Source: Nitrospira sp. (GTDB lineage: Bacteria; Nitrospirota; Nitrospiria; Nitrospirales; Nitrospiraceae). From it: 64,000 nucleotides of DNA. The stretch lies in the NCBI GenBank assembly GCA_029194535.1, contig JARFXR010000001.1:496001-560000 (forward strand). Direction: 5' to 3'. Below the pieces are notes generated by a model. The model was not told the DNA's origin. It saw only the letters and a program-made list of their open reading frames with translations, and did no database searches. Position 1 is the first letter of the stretch; each line of letters starts with the position of its first letter. Shown in pieces: positions 40,833-50,535 of the stretch. Made by a program: the position numbers and the translations under genes.

Positions 40833-43343
40833 ATGCGCGTCTACGAATTGGCGAAACAGCTTGGGATGGAGAATCGGGACCTGATTCCTGAACTCAAGCG
40901 AATGGGGATTGCGGTGGCCTCGCACAGCAGCGCGTTGGAGGACGAGGCCGTCCACAAGGCGTTGGAGAAACTGGGGCCCAAACATAAGTTCTCCACGAAG
41001 GAAGCAGAGGGAGGCCGAGGCGACCGCCACCGCGACACCGATCATCAGTCGGTGAGCGGGAGGGCCGGCGGAGCGCCTGTAGAGGAAGCGGCCAAGCCGG
41101 ATAAGCGCCGCATTCTCATCAAGCGAAAAAAGACTGACGATGCGCCGGCCGAGGAAGCGTTCGTGCCGGTCATCGCCGTTCCTTCCTCCGGGACGGTATC
41201 GGAGTCGACGCTCCCGCCGCCCGCCACGCCTTCCCATCTTGAAGGTTCTCCTGTATCCCTCCCCGAGCCGCAGCCTGTGAGCGGAGCAGCCCCGCAGGTC
41301 CCGGCGTCTCTCCAGGGACAGACGGTTCAGGCCAAGCCCCTGGTCCCGGTTGGCGACGCGGTCACAGGCAAGAAGAAAGCGTTGGAGGAACTCCAGGCTG
41401 AAGGCCTCAAGGATAAGTTGAAGAAGGCCAGGAAGCCGGGACGCCCGAGAGAAGAAGACGACGTGCGGGTGCGGGAGGATGCCGCGCGGTGGCAGGATCT
41501 TCGCGCCATTCCCGTTCAGCGGCGTGAGGATCGGGCTCGTCACGTTCACCACAGCGCACCTGGAGAGATTACGAAGCCGCGCAAGAAGAGCGTGAAACTC
41601 TCGCCAGGGACCACGGTCAAGGACTTTGCCGAGTTGATCGGACAACGACCGGCGGACATTGTGCGCAAGCTCATGGACATGGGGCAAATGCTGACCTTCA
41701 ATCAGCCCATGAATACCGACGTCGCGCTCATGATCGCCGAGGAAAGCGGCATCAGGGTGGATATTTCGGTCGAAAAGGCGGGAGAAGAATTGCTGGAAGA
41801 TCTCGTTTCAACCGAGGGTGAGGGACGTCCGGAGCCGAGGCCGCCGGTGGTGACCATCATGGGTCATGTGGATCACGGGAAGACCTCGTTGCTTGACGCG
41901 ATTCGCGAAACCAAGGTGGCGGAGGGTGAAGCCGGCGGGATCACTCAGCACATCGGGGCCTACACGGTGACCGTGCGCGGGAGGCTGGTGACCTTTCTGG
42001 ACACTCCCGGACACGAAGCGTTTACCGCCATGCGCGCGCGTGGCGCCAAAGTGACCGACATCGTCATCCTCGTGGTGGCGGCCGACGATGGGGTTATGCC
42101 GCAAACCATCGAGGCCATCCACCATGCCAAGGCCGCGGGTGTCCCGCTCATTGTCGCGATGAATAAGATCGACAAGCCGACCGCCAATCCGGATCGTGTA
42201 CGAAACGCGTTGTCCGAGCACGGCCTCATTTCCGAGGCCTGGGGCGGAGACACTATCATGGTGGAAGTGTCTGCCAAGCAGAAGACGGGTCTCGATCAGC
42301 TGTTGGAAATGATCCTGCTCCAGGCCGAGATCTTGGAACTGAAGGCGGATCCGCACGTGTTGGCGAAGGGCGCCGTAGTCGAGGCCAAGCTTGAGCGGGG
42401 TCGTGGGCCGGTCGCCACCGTTCTGATACAGAACGGCACGTTGCACGTCGGCGATGTTTTCGTTGTGGGCTCCTTCAGCGGCAAGGTGCGGGCGTTAATC
42501 AGCCATACCGGCGTCAAGGTGGAGGAGGCAGGTCCATCCATCCCTGTCGAAGTAATCGGGTTGCCCGGGGTTCCCTCCGCCGGTGATGTCTTTCAAGCCG
42601 TTAAGGATGAACGGGTGGCGCGCGAGATCGCCGAGGATCGTGCGCGCAAGCAGCGGGCCGCCGAATTGGCGGGCTCGGGGAAGGTATCGCTCAACGATCT
42701 CTTCGCCAAGATTCAGGAAGGATCGGTCAAGGAATTGGCCTTGGTTATCAAAGCGGACGTCCAAGGGTCGTCCGAAGCGCTGGCTGCGGCCATTGAAAAA
42801 CTCCCCACCGAGCTCGTGAAGCTGCGCGTCATTCATAACGGCGTCGGCGGCATCACCGAATCCGACGTCCTGTTGGCCGCGGCTTCGAATGCCATCATCA
42901 TCGGGTTCAACATTAGGCCGGAGACCAAAGCGTCCGTGTTGGCCGAAAAGGAAGGCGTCGACATCCGACTCTATACCATCATTTACGAGGCCTTGGCCGA
43001 CATCAAGGCCGCGATGGAAGGTCTGCTGGAGCCGACACTCAAGGAGCGCATCCTGGGGCGCGCCGAAGTGCGTCAGGTCTTCACAGTTTCCAAAGCCGGA
43101 ACGATCGGCGGGTCGTACGTGGTGGATGGCACGATCACGCGGGCCAGCGCCGGCGTCCGTGTCATCCGTGACAATGTGGTGGTTTATCAGGGAAAGTTGG
43201 GATCGCTCCGCCGGTTCAAGGACGATGTGCGTGAAGTGCAGCAGGGGTACGAGTGCGGTATCGGAGTCGAGAATTTCAACGATATCAAGGCCGGAGATAT
43301 TATCGAGGCCTACGCGATCGATAAGATCGCGGTCAAACTCTGA
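40833..43343 (+). CDS. infB: Translation initiation factor IF-2
   Basis: 836 residues. N-terminal IF2-N helix ('[33 protein letters not shown]'), a low-complexity linker rich in Pro, Ala and Lys to about 250, a second IF2-N ('[33 protein letters not shown]'), then the GTPase domain from about 338: G1 'GHVDHGKTS', G3 'DTPGH', G4 'NKID', and domains II-IV to the end. It positions initiator tRNA on the 30S subunit. It follows nusA by 44 bp with no ylxR or ylxQ in between. Confidence 0.97.
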   Translation: MRVYELAKQLGMENRDLIPELKRMGIAVASHSSALEDEAVHKALEKLGPKHKFSTKEAEGGRGDRHRDTDHQSVSGRAGGAPVEEAAKPDKRRILIKRKKTDDAPAEEAFVPVIAVPSSGTVSESTLPPPATPSHLEGSPVSLPEPQPVSGAAPQVPASLQGQTVQAKPLVPVGDAVTGKKKALEELQAEGLKDKLKKARKPGRPREEDDVRVREDAARWQDLRAIPVQRREDRARHVHHSAPGEITKPRKKSVKLSPGTTVKDFAELIGQRPADIVRKLMDMGQMLTFNQPMNTDVALMIAEESGIRVDISVEKAGEELLEDLVSTEGEGRPEPRPPVVTIMGHVDHGKTSLLDAIRETKVAEGEAGGITQHIGAYTVTVRGRLVTFLDTPGHEAFTAMRARGAKVTDIVILVVAADDGVMPQTIEAIHHAKAAGVPLIVAMNKIDKPTANPDRVRNALSEHGLISEAWGGDTIMVEVSAKQKTGLDQLLEMILLQAEILELKADPHVLAKGAVVEAKLERGRGPVATVLIQNGTLHVGDVFVVGSFSGKVRALISHTGVKVEEAGPSIPVEVIGLPGVPSAGDVFQAVKDERVAREIAEDRARKQRAAELAGSGKVSLNDLFAKIQEGSVKELALVIKADVQGSSEALAAAIEKLPTELVKLRVIHNGVGGITESDVLLAAASNAIIIGFNIRPETKASVLAEKEGVDIRLYTIIYEALADIKAAMEGLLEPTLKERILGRAEVRQVFTVSKAGTIGGSYVVDGTITRASAGVRVIRDNVVVYQGKLGSLRRFKDDVREVQQGYECGIGVENFNDIKAGDIIEAYAIDKIAVKL

Positions 43344-43365
43344 GCCGCAAGCCGCCGCCGCGGAT

Positions 43366-43647
43366 ATGATCGTCGGGATTTGCACGGTTGAGCTGTTCAT
43401 TTCAGATTCCCGGTCCTTGAAAGATAAGCGTCGGGTGCTTCTACGCCTGAAGGATCGCCTGCACGGGCAGTTCAATCTATCCGTGGCGGAGGTCGACGGA
43501 CAGGATCTCTGGCAGAAGACCGTCTTGGGTTTGGCGTGTGTGACGAACGAGGGACGACACGCCAATCAGGTCTTGGATCAGGCGTTGAATTTGATCCAGA
43601 ACGATCCGGCGGTGGAGCTCATTCAGTCCAAGGTGGAGTTGTTGTAG
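43366..43647 (+). CDS. ylxP: DUF503 / YlxP-family protein
   Basis: 93 residues: 'MIVGICTVELFISDSRSLKDKRRVLLRLKDRLHGQFNLSVAEVDGQDLWQKTVLGLACV' is the DUF503 pattern, a small ferredoxin-like fold. In Firmicutes the orthologue YlxP lies at the same place between infB and rbfA, as here, which supports the assignment. A role in ribosome assembly or translation is suspected from context only. Confidence 0.9.
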   Translation: MIVGICTVELFISDSRSLKDKRRVLLRLKDRLHGQFNLSVAEVDGQDLWQKTVLGLACVTNEGRHANQVLDQALNLIQNDPAVELIQSKVELL

Positions 43648-43663
43648 AGACGGGTAAAAGACG

Positions 43664-44062
43664 ATGACGAGGCCGAAGAGCGAATACAGCCGGGCAGACC
43701 GCGTGGCCGACCAGATCCGCATGGAGGTGGCCGATATTCTAATGCGGAAGATCAAGGATCCGCGTGTGAAGTCGGTGACCGTGACGGATGTGGAACTCAC
43801 AAGCGACCTGCGCATCGCCCGTGTTTTCGTGACGGCGCTGGGGTCCGACGAAGAAACCAGAGAGGTTTTTACCGGCCTGGCAAGCGTGGCCGGCTTTGTG
43901 CGTGGTGAATTGGGGCGCCGGCTGACGCTTCGATATCTTCCGGAGATCATTTTTGTGAAGGATGTGAGCGGGCCCAGAGGCGACCGCGTCTTGCGATTGC
44001 TTGACGAATTGCACGGACGAGATCCACAGGAACACGATTCATCGACCACGACCAATTCCTAG
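43664..44062 (+). CDS. rbfA: Ribosome-binding factor A
   Basis: 132 residues matching RbfA: 'RADRVADQIRMEVADILMRKIKDPRVKSVTVTDVELTSDLRIARVFVTAL', 'GFVRGELGRRLTLRYLPEIIFVKD'. KH-like fold; helps late 30S maturation and 16S 5'-end processing. Its stop codon directly touches the truB start. Confidence 0.95.
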   Translation: MTRPKSEYSRADRVADQIRMEVADILMRKIKDPRVKSVTVTDVELTSDLRIARVFVTALGSDEETREVFTGLASVAGFVRGELGRRLTLRYLPEIIFVKDVSGPRGDRVLRLLDELHGRDPQEHDSSTTTNS

Positions 44063-45013
44063 ATGATGACGAATGTGGCGCAGAGTACCCTGGACGGTGT
44101 CCTGACCGTCAACAAGGAAGCCGGCTGGACGTCGCATGACGTGGTGGCCAAGATCCGACACGTTCTCGGGGGAGCCAAGGTTGGGCATGCGGGGACGCTG
44201 GACCCCGCCGCGACGGGGGTGTTGCCTGTCCTGATCGGTCGAGGAACGCGTATCGCCGAGTATCTTGTCGAGTGGGACAAAGAGTATCGCGCGGTGCTTC
44301 GCCTCGGTGAAACCACCGACACAGAGGATGCGACCGGTACCCTCGTGACTCGAGGGCGCACGGATCACGTGACGCCAACCGCCATTGAAGAGGTCGTGGT
44401 CCAGTTTCGGGGCGCCATCCAACAGGTGCCTCCGATGTATTCCGCCGTCAAGGTCGCAGGAGTCCCGTTGTACAAGTCGGCCCGTGCAGGAAGGACGGTT
44501 GCGAGGCAGGCGAGAACCGTCACGATTCACTCGCTCGACGTTCTCGAAATCGACGGACAGAATGTGACCCTTCGCGTCGTGTGTTCCAAGGGCACCTACG
44601 TGAGGACATTGTGCGCGGATATCGGAGCGGCGTTGGAAACCGGCGGGCATCTGCTGTCGCTGGAGCGCCGGCGTGTCGGACCGCTCACGTTAGATCAGGC
44701 TTCGACGGTTGACGAGGTGGCTTCTCGTTATGCGCTCGGCGATCTGGGAGAGACCGTCGTTTCCCTTGATCAGGCGCTCAGAGAGTTTCAGGCTGTGGTG
44801 GTGGACGGCCCGGCGGCTGAACGTGTGCGGCACGGGGCGCCGGTTCTGTTGAGGCACATTCGGGATTTGCCGGATTGTCGGCACGAGGTTGCGGCGTTGA
44901 GCAGACCGGTTCGTATCCATGACGTGGGGGGGCGGCTCCTAGCGATCGGGAAGTATCTCGTGCGGGGTGAGACGGTGCTGGCCGTCGAAAAACTGTTGAT
45001 TGACCAAAACTAA
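44063..45013 (+). CDS. truB: tRNA pseudouridine synthase B
   Basis: 316 residues. 'GVLTVNKEAGWTSHDVVAKIRHVLGGAKVGHAGTLDPAATGVLPVLIGRGTRIAEYL' includes the catalytic Asp in GTLDPAA. Further TruB motifs are 'KEYRAVLRLGETTDTEDATG' and 'VVCSKGTYVRTLCADIGAALETGGHLLSLERRRVGPL'. It forms pseudouridine-55 in tRNA. Two adjacent ATGs (44063, 44066) are possible starts. Confidence 0.96.
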   Translation: MMTNVAQSTLDGVLTVNKEAGWTSHDVVAKIRHVLGGAKVGHAGTLDPAATGVLPVLIGRGTRIAEYLVEWDKEYRAVLRLGETTDTEDATGTLVTRGRTDHVTPTAIEEVVVQFRGAIQQVPPMYSAVKVAGVPLYKSARAGRTVARQARTVTIHSLDVLEIDGQNVTLRVVCSKGTYVRTLCADIGAALETGGHLLSLERRRVGPLTLDQASTVDEVASRYALGDLGETVVSLDQALREFQAVVVDGPAAERVRHGAPVLLRHIRDLPDCRHEVAALSRPVRIHDVGGRLLAIGKYLVRGETVLAVEKLLIDQN

Positions 45014-45045
45014 GCAAGACGTAAGGAGAGAGAGGAGATTCATCC

Positions 45046-45315
45046 ATGGCATTGTTGAAGGAAGCCAAGACCGAGTTGATCAGGCAGTATCGCCAGCATG
45101 ACGGGGATTCGGGTTCGCCGGAGGTGCAGATCGCTGTGCTGACAAACCGGATCGGTTATCTGACGGAGCATTTCAAGCTGCACAAGAAGGACCATCATTC
45201 TCGGCGCGGCCTGCTTCAACTCGTCGGGCGCCGTCGCCGGCTCCTGGACTATCTCAGGGACGTGGACGAGGCTCGGTATCGGGCCGTCATCGACCGGCTG
45301 GGCATCAGAAAATAG
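45046..45315 (+). CDS. rpsO: 30S ribosomal protein S15
   Basis: 89 residues, the full length of uS15: '[71 protein letters not shown]'. Strong SD (AAGGAGAGAGAGGAG). Binds 16S rRNA early in 30S assembly. The 194-bp gap to pnp may hold regulatory RNA structure, as in other rpsO-pnp operons, but I see no clear hairpin. Confidence 0.98.
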   Translation: MALLKEAKTELIRQYRQHDGDSGSPEVQIAVLTNRIGYLTEHFKLHKKDHHSRRGLLQLVGRRRRLLDYLRDVDEARYRAVIDRLGIRK

Positions 45316-45509
45316 TCGCGCGCACCAGCCTCAGACCAGTCGCACAGGTGAACACTGACATGGGCTCCGCTCGGACGGTGTTCGGAAATGCATGCTCAAC
45401 GGCGAGTAGGAACGCTACTTTCCAGGATCATGTGCCTTCGAACTTTCCGCGTCGATTCCGAGTCCATCTCTGTGGGCATCTGTGGGGCACAACCATAAGG
45501 AGACCATAG

Positions 45510-47630
45510 ATGGTACATGCAGTCGAACTCGACATTGCCGGCAGGACGTTGCGGCTCGAAACCGGACGGGTCGCCAAGCAGGCTGATGGCTCGATCTGGG
45601 CGTCGTACGGAGACACCGTGGTTTTGGCCACGGCGGTTGCGTCGCAGAACGCCAAGCCGGGGGTGGATTTTCTCCCCCTCACCGTCGACTATCAGGAAAA
45701 GGCCTATGCAGCCGGGAAGATCCCCGGGGGCTATTTCAAGCGTGAGGGGCGGCCGTCGGAGAAGGAAGTTCTGACGAGCCGATTGATCGATCGGCCGCTG
45801 CGTCCGCTGTTTCCAGAGGGGTATTATTTTGAGACCCAGGTGATCGCCTCGGTGTTGTCGGCGGATAAGACCGGCTCATCCGACGTCATCGGCATCACAG
45901 CGGCTTCCGCTGCATTGACCGTGTCGAACATCCCTTTCCTCGGGCCGGTCGCCGGCGTCAAAATCGGCCGTGTCAACGGGCAGTTCGTGGTCAATCCCGA
46001 TCTGGAAACGCTCGAGCAAAGCGAATTGCATCTGGTCGTCGCGGGCACGGCCGAGGCCGTGATGATGGTCGAAGCCGGCGCCAACGAATTGCCGGAAACG
46101 ACGATGTTGGCGGCGATCGAACTGGCCCATGCCGAGATCAAGAAGATCGTGGCGAAGATCAACGAGCTTCGGGTGCTGTCGGGCGACAAGTCGAAGCGTC
46201 CCGTGGTGACGGAGACGATCGATCCGGGTCTCGCGGGACAGGTCAAGGCGTTGGTCGCGCAGGGAATTCGCGACGCGATCATGATCCCGAACAAGACGGC
46301 GCGGCAGGAACGGTTGGATCTGATTCTAAAGGACGCGATCGAGAAACTGAAAAACCCGGATGACCCCAATCGCGAACGACACGTGAAGATCATATTCCAT
46401 GGATTGGAATACACGGAAGTGCGGAACATGATTCTCGAGAAGGGGTCACGAGCCGATGGCCGCGGCCCCGGCGATATCCGCCCGATCACATGTGAAGTGG
46501 GAGTACTGCCCCGTACCCATGGGTCGGCGCTGTTTACCAGAGGCGAGACCCAAAGCCTCGCCGTCATCACGCTGGGCACCACGGACGATGAACAGCGCAT
46601 TGACGCGCTCGAGGGCGAATATACCAGGACGTTCATGCTCCATTACAATTTCCCGCCATTCAGCGTCGGGGAGGCGAGGCCGTTGCGATCGCCAGGCCGG
46701 CGGGAAGTCGGCCATGGAGCTCTCGCTGAAAGGGCTCTCAAGCCGGTCATCCCCGGCAAAGACGTGTTCCCCTATACCTTACGTATTGTCTCCGACATTC
46801 TTGAATCGAACGGATCCTCCTCTATGGCGACCGTCTGCGGCGGCACGCTCGGCATGATGGACGCCGGGGTGCCGATCAAGGAGCCGGTGGCCGGTATCGC
46901 CATGGGACTCATCAAGGAAGACGACCGTGTGATGATACTGTCCGACATTCTCGGGCTGGAAGATCACCTGGGCGATATGGATTTCAAGGTGTGCGGTACC
47001 AGGCACGGCGTGACCGCGCTTCAGATGGACATCAAGATCGGCGGTATTACACCCTCCTTGATGCACCAGGCATTGGAGCAGGCCAAGACGGGACGGTTGC
47101 ACATCCTGAACTGCATGCTCAAGGCGATCGGAGCCCCGCGACAGAACATGTCCGCGTTTGCCCCGCGCATCTTCACGATGAAAGTGAAGCAGGACAAGAT
47201 TCGGGAAGTCATCGGCCCGGGCGGGAAGACCATCCGCGGCATCCAAGCCGATTGCGGAGTCAAGATCAATATTGAGGATACCGGCGTGGTCACAATTGCG
47301 TCCGTCGACGAGGCATCATTGGAGAAGGCAAAGGAACTGATCGGTCGGATCGTCGAAGAGGTGGAGGTCGGCAAAACCTACTTGGGGACCGTTCGAAAGA
47401 TCATGGACTTCGGAGCGTTCGTCGAGGTCCTTCCCGGGACGGACGGCTTGGTCCATATTTCACAGCTCGCGCATCATCGGGTGAAATCCGTGGCGGACGA
47501 AGTAGCCGAAGGCGATCAAATCCTCGTCAAGGTATTGGAAGTCGATCGCCAAGGGAAGATCCGTCTGAGTCGCAAAGAAACGATGCCGGCTCCGACCGGA
47601 GCGGGAGCGAAGGATCAATCTGCCGGGTAA
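45510..47630 (+). CDS. pnp: Polyribonucleotide nucleotidyltransferase (PNPase)
   Basis: 706 residues. Two RNase PH domains ('[13 protein letters not shown]...[33 protein letters not shown]', then '[39 protein letters not shown]'), then a KH domain ('[29 protein letters not shown]') and an S1 domain ('[39 protein letters not shown]'). 3'-5' phosphorolytic RNA decay in the degradosome. Start ATG 45510 has AAGGAGA upstream. Confidence 0.98.
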   Translation: MVHAVELDIAGRTLRLETGRVAKQADGSIWASYGDTVVLATAVASQNAKPGVDFLPLTVDYQEKAYAAGKIPGGYFKREGRPSEKEVLTSRLIDRPLRPLFPEGYYFETQVIASVLSADKTGSSDVIGITAASAALTVSNIPFLGPVAGVKIGRVNGQFVVNPDLETLEQSELHLVVAGTAEAVMMVEAGANELPETTMLAAIELAHAEIKKIVAKINELRVLSGDKSKRPVVTETIDPGLAGQVKALVAQGIRDAIMIPNKTARQERLDLILKDAIEKLKNPDDPNRERHVKIIFHGLEYTEVRNMILEKGSRADGRGPGDIRPITCEVGVLPRTHGSALFTRGETQSLAVITLGTTDDEQRIDALEGEYTRTFMLHYNFPPFSVGEARPLRSPGRREVGHGALAERALKPVIPGKDVFPYTLRIVSDILESNGSSSMATVCGGTLGMMDAGVPIKEPVAGIAMGLIKEDDRVMILSDILGLEDHLGDMDFKVCGTRHGVTALQMDIKIGGITPSLMHQALEQAKTGRLHILNCMLKAIGAPRQNMSAFAPRIFTMKVKQDKIREVIGPGGKTIRGIQADCGVKINIEDTGVVTIASVDEASLEKAKELIGRIVEEVEVGKTYLGTVRKIMDFGAFVEVLPGTDGLVHISQLAHHRVKSVADEVAEGDQILVKVLEVDRQGKIRLSRKETMPAPTGAGAKDQSAG

Positions 47631-47635
47631 GCACG

Positions 47636-48895
47636 TTGTACCGCAAGCTCGTCCTCGACAACGGCATGCGGGTGGTGACCGAGCGGATCTCGACGCTCAA
47701 ATCGGTCACAGTCGGGATCTGGGTCAACACCGGGTCCCGTGACGAACAGCCGTCGCAAGCCGGGTATTCCCACTTCATCGAGCACATGTTCTTCAAGGGG
47801 ACGCGTTCACGTTCCGCCGCCGAGATCTCCCGTGAGATTGACGGTCTGGGCGGCGAGATGAACGCATTCACGACCCGCGAGACGACTACCTTCTACGTGA
47901 AGGTTCTGGATCAACAGCTGGAGCGTGCGCTCCAGCTCCTCTCCGACTTGTTTTACCGCTCGCAGTTCGACGCCAAAGAGGTTGAGAAAGAAAAACAGGT
48001 CGTGCTCGAGGAGATCCGCATGGTCCAGGATGATCCCGAGGACTATGTTCAAGAACTCCACATGATGCAGATTCTCGGGCATCACCCGCTAGGGCAGTCG
48101 ATTCTGGGTCGGGAAGAAACCATCAGACAACTCAAGCGCGAGCACATCATGGCGTATATCGGAGCCCGCTATGATCCTGCTCAGATCGTTATCGCGATCG
48201 CCGGGAATTTCGAGCAGCGTTCGCTGGAGAGACTCGTTTCGCGCTATTTCCGCCGTGCGCGCACAGGTGGCATCTCGGAGTCGGAGTATCCGGCTCGGCG
48301 GCCGCCGGAGGTCAAGGGTGGCATACTGGTCAGACAGAAGGCGCTCGAACAGGTTCATCTCTGCCTGGGGTTGAACGGTGTGGCGGCCGGACATCAGGAT
48401 CGGTATGCCGCATATGCTCTCAACAGCATTTTGGGAGGTAGTGTGAGTTCCAGGCTCTTTCAAGAAGTGCGGGAGAACCGAGGGCTGGCTTATTCGATCT
48501 ATTCATTTCTCTCCGGCTATTCCGATGGCGGTATGATCACGGTCTACGCCGGCACCAAGGCCAAAGAGGCGACTCGTGTTGTCGATGTGATTTGTCGTGA
48601 GATCAGACGTCTGCGAAACAAAGGTGTCGAAAAGCACGAACTCCAACGAGCAAAGAATCAGATGAAGGGCAGTCTGATGCTCAGCCTGGAGAGTTCCCAC
48701 AGCCGCATGAGTAAATTGGCGAAGGATGAATTGATCCACGGTGCACGCATCTCGCTTGAAGAAATCCTGCGCCAAATTGATCGGATCAAACCAGAACATG
48801 TCCATCGAGTCGGTCGGGAGCTGTTTGGATTTGATCGGTTGTCGATCACGGGCCTGGGCCCCATTTCGCCGCGCGCCCTTCAGGCATACAGATGA
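47636..48895 (+). CDS. M16-family zinc metallopeptidase
   Basis: 419 residues, starting at TTG 47636 just 5 bp after the pnp stop. The inverted zinc motif HxxEH is intact ('GYSHFIEHMFFKGT') and the distal Glu is in 'EVEKEKQVVLEEIRMVQDDPEDYVQE'. The C-terminal half, 'LGLNGVAAGHQDRYAAYALNSILGGSVSSRLFQEVRENRGLAYSIYSFLSGYSDGGMITVYAGT', matches mitochondrial-processing-peptidase-like bacterial M16B enzymes. The same pnp-M16 order is common in bacteria. Substrate peptides unknown. Confidence 0.93.
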   Translation: MYRKLVLDNGMRVVTERISTLKSVTVGIWVNTGSRDEQPSQAGYSHFIEHMFFKGTRSRSAAEISREIDGLGGEMNAFTTRETTTFYVKVLDQQLERALQLLSDLFYRSQFDAKEVEKEKQVVLEEIRMVQDDPEDYVQELHMMQILGHHPLGQSILGREETIRQLKREHIMAYIGARYDPAQIVIAIAGNFEQRSLERLVSRYFRRARTGGISESEYPARRPPEVKGGILVRQKALEQVHLCLGLNGVAAGHQDRYAAYALNSILGGSVSSRLFQEVRENRGLAYSIYSFLSGYSDGGMITVYAGTKAKEATRVVDVICREIRRLRNKGVEKHELQRAKNQMKGSLMLSLESSHSRMSKLAKDELIHGARISLEEILRQIDRIKPEHVHRVGRELFGFDRLSITGLGPISPRALQAYR

Positions 48896-49240
48896 GAACT
48901 CTCTAATAGATCGCGCTTCGTTCCTGGAAAATGACTGGTCGAACACCGACGATGTGTCTACATAAGTATTTGTTTTCAATGAGACTTCTTGCAGATCCCC
49001 TGCGTTGTCCACAGCGGATAACATTTCCTTGACTCCATAGTATGTTTTCAGTACCATGAGCCCCGCTTAACACGTCATTCAGAATTGAAGCAAATGCACC
49101 ACGAGGGAAAGCAAAGGAGGTGGCTCTCGATCCTGCTCTCGTGAACGCGTGGTTCTCAATTTCGGCTCCATTTTATCGTACTCTAAACTCGAGCGTTCAT
49201 CAGTCTTGTAGTTGTACTTTTTATGAAGGAGGGATTGGGT
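48896..49240. other. Intergenic interval (345 bp)
   Basis: No coding sequence supported. A GTG-started frame at 49120 with GGAGG ahead of it has no recognisable product. The last 20 bp include AAGGAGGG, the SD of the gene at 49241. The AT-rich part around 49165-49222 is the likely promoter region, but no clean -35/-10 pair is seen. Confidence 0.4.
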
Positions 49241-49759
49241 ATGAAAAGGGTCGTACTTCTAGCCGCAGTTGCAGTGTGCTCTGTGCTCGGCTTGCTGACG
49301 GCTGAATTCGCTGCCGCCGCTGATGCTCCTGGCGGGCCGACTGGCCCTGCCGACAATATTGTCGGAGGGAAACCCATGAAGTCTGGTGAAGCGACCAAGA
49401 CTCTCAAGGGTCGGGTTTGGTCTCAGTGGGCTGATAATCCCGATGGAGAGTTGCTGTTCGGCATTCAATATTGGAATACCGGCGAACCGGCTTCCGGCAC
49501 CCCCGCCGGTCGTTCGTCCACAGACCTTGACGTCAAGCCGCCCGATCCCTTGTTCGTCTGTTGCGCCTGGGGCTTCGTCGGAGGAGCCGAGAGAAACAAC
49601 CCCTACGCCGGCTGGTACCATGCGGCAACGACTGTCCGCCTAGCAGTGAAAGACAAGGCGCTGATGGATCAGATCATCAAGGCTTCGCAGGAACTGGTGG
49701 CCATGGAAGTGAGCCTTGACGGCCGCACGATCACTGGCTTCAAAGTCATTAAGGAATAG
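49241..49759 (+). CDS. Exported protein of unknown function
   Basis: 172 residues from ATG 49241 (AAGGAGGGATTGGGT upstream). Signal peptide about 1-26 ('VVLLAAVAVCSVLGLLTAEFAAA'). The mature protein has 'KTLKGRVWSQWADNPDGELLFGIQYWNTGEP', a 'FVCCAWGFVGGAERNNPYAGWYHAATTVRLAVKDKALMDQIIKASQ' stretch with adjacent Cys, and a terminal strand 'DGRTITGFKVIKE'. No family recognised. It pairs with the next gene (47 bp apart), which has the same kind of strong SD and signal peptide. Confidence 0.75.
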   Translation: MKRVVLLAAVAVCSVLGLLTAEFAAAADAPGGPTGPADNIVGGKPMKSGEATKTLKGRVWSQWADNPDGELLFGIQYWNTGEPASGTPAGRSSTDLDVKPPDPLFVCCAWGFVGGAERNNPYAGWYHAATTVRLAVKDKALMDQIIKASQELVAMEVSLDGRTITGFKVIKE

Positions 49760-49806
49760 ACCTCAATAGCTATCATTCTTTTACGTTTGCTAAGGAGGAC
49801 GCGATT

Positions 49807-50481
49807 ATGAAGTTTCATGCGAAAGGCTGGGCCGTCATGGCTGCAGTTGCATTGGTGGTCTCAATGGCCTCCGCCGCCCTGGCCATTGAGTCGTTCCAGG
49901 AGCGGTTCGAGTGGGGGGACATGAGCAAGCCAACCACGCTTCAGGGTCGAGTGATTATTCTCGATCCCTATGATGAAGCGGTCTGGATCAATGTGGCTGT
50001 GTTCGGAGGCAATGCGGAGAGTGGTTTGTTCTGGCAGAAGATTCATCCGGGCAAGAATCTCAAGTTCTATGCGGACAAGGGTGCCTGGGAAGAACTCAAG
50101 AAGATGGGCAGGCCTCATGCGGGTCCTGCTGCCGCCAAGGAAGTCCCGCCTGGCAGCACGACCGATCTGATCGAATTTACGGTCACCGAAACCGAGCAGA
50201 ACCATCGCGTGATTTCCTCGGTCAAGAAACTCCCGGAAACCGCCGGTGCACCGGGGAAGCCGGTCAGCATTTCGGCGCTTCGTTTGAAGGATTGTGTGGG
50301 AAAGAACGAAACGGACGCGTCCTGTTATGCGGCCAAGCAAGGATTGAATACCTCGCCGAAGACGCCGGATGGGGCCACGTTGCCTCTTCAGTACGATGTA
50401 CTGACTCCGGACAAGAAGCCTCTCGGAGGTTTGATTCCCTGGACGGCGAAGTATAACCTGCCTGGTGGCGGAGGCCACTGA
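49807..50481 (+). CDS. Exported protein of unknown function
   Basis: 224 residues; TAAGGAGG lies upstream. Signal peptide about 1-26 ('AVMAAVALVVSMASAALA'). The mature part includes 'PTTLQGRVIILDPYDEAVWINVAVFGG', 'FWQKIHPGKNLKFYADKGAWEELKKMG', two Cys ('LKDCVGKNETDASCYAAK') and a Gly-rich C-terminus 'LPGGGGH'. No family recognised. With the gene at 49241 it forms a two-gene unit closed by a strong terminator, suggesting high expression. Confidence 0.75.
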   Translation: MKFHAKGWAVMAAVALVVSMASAALAIESFQERFEWGDMSKPTTLQGRVIILDPYDEAVWINVAVFGGNAESGLFWQKIHPGKNLKFYADKGAWEELKKMGRPHAGPAAAKEVPPGSTTDLIEFTVTETEQNHRVISSVKKLPETAGAPGKPVSISALRLKDCVGKNETDASCYAAKQGLNTSPKTPDGATLPLQYDVLTPDKKPLGGLIPWTAKYNLPGGGGH

Positions 50482-50501
50482 GCGATCGTTTCGGTCGAAG
50501 T

Positions 50502-50535
50502 AAAGGGCGGTAGCTCCTCAGGAGCTACCGCCCTT
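50502..50535. terminator. Bidirectional terminator containing the mutS stop codon
   Basis: The AAAGGGCGGTAGCTCC arm (50502-50517) pairs with GGAGCTACCGCCCTTT (50521-50536), loop TCA, followed by T-run on plus and preceded by A-rich sequence that gives a T-run on minus. The loop TCA is the TGA stop of mutS on the minus strand. Confidence 0.92.

Noticed and set aside
40212-41687. 491-residue minus-strand open frame
   Set aside because: Antisense to nusA and infB; Ser/Arg/Thr-rich shadow without motifs.
46640-46740. Possible frameshift in pnp (segment [17 protein letters not shown])
   Set aside because: The reading stays in frame into the conserved [16 protein letters not shown] box and all domains follow, so it is a local variant and not a break.
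49120-49305. Small GTG-started frame with GGAGG before it
   Set aside because: Runs into the next gene's signal-peptide region in another frame, has no recognisable domain, and the SD is probably coincidental.
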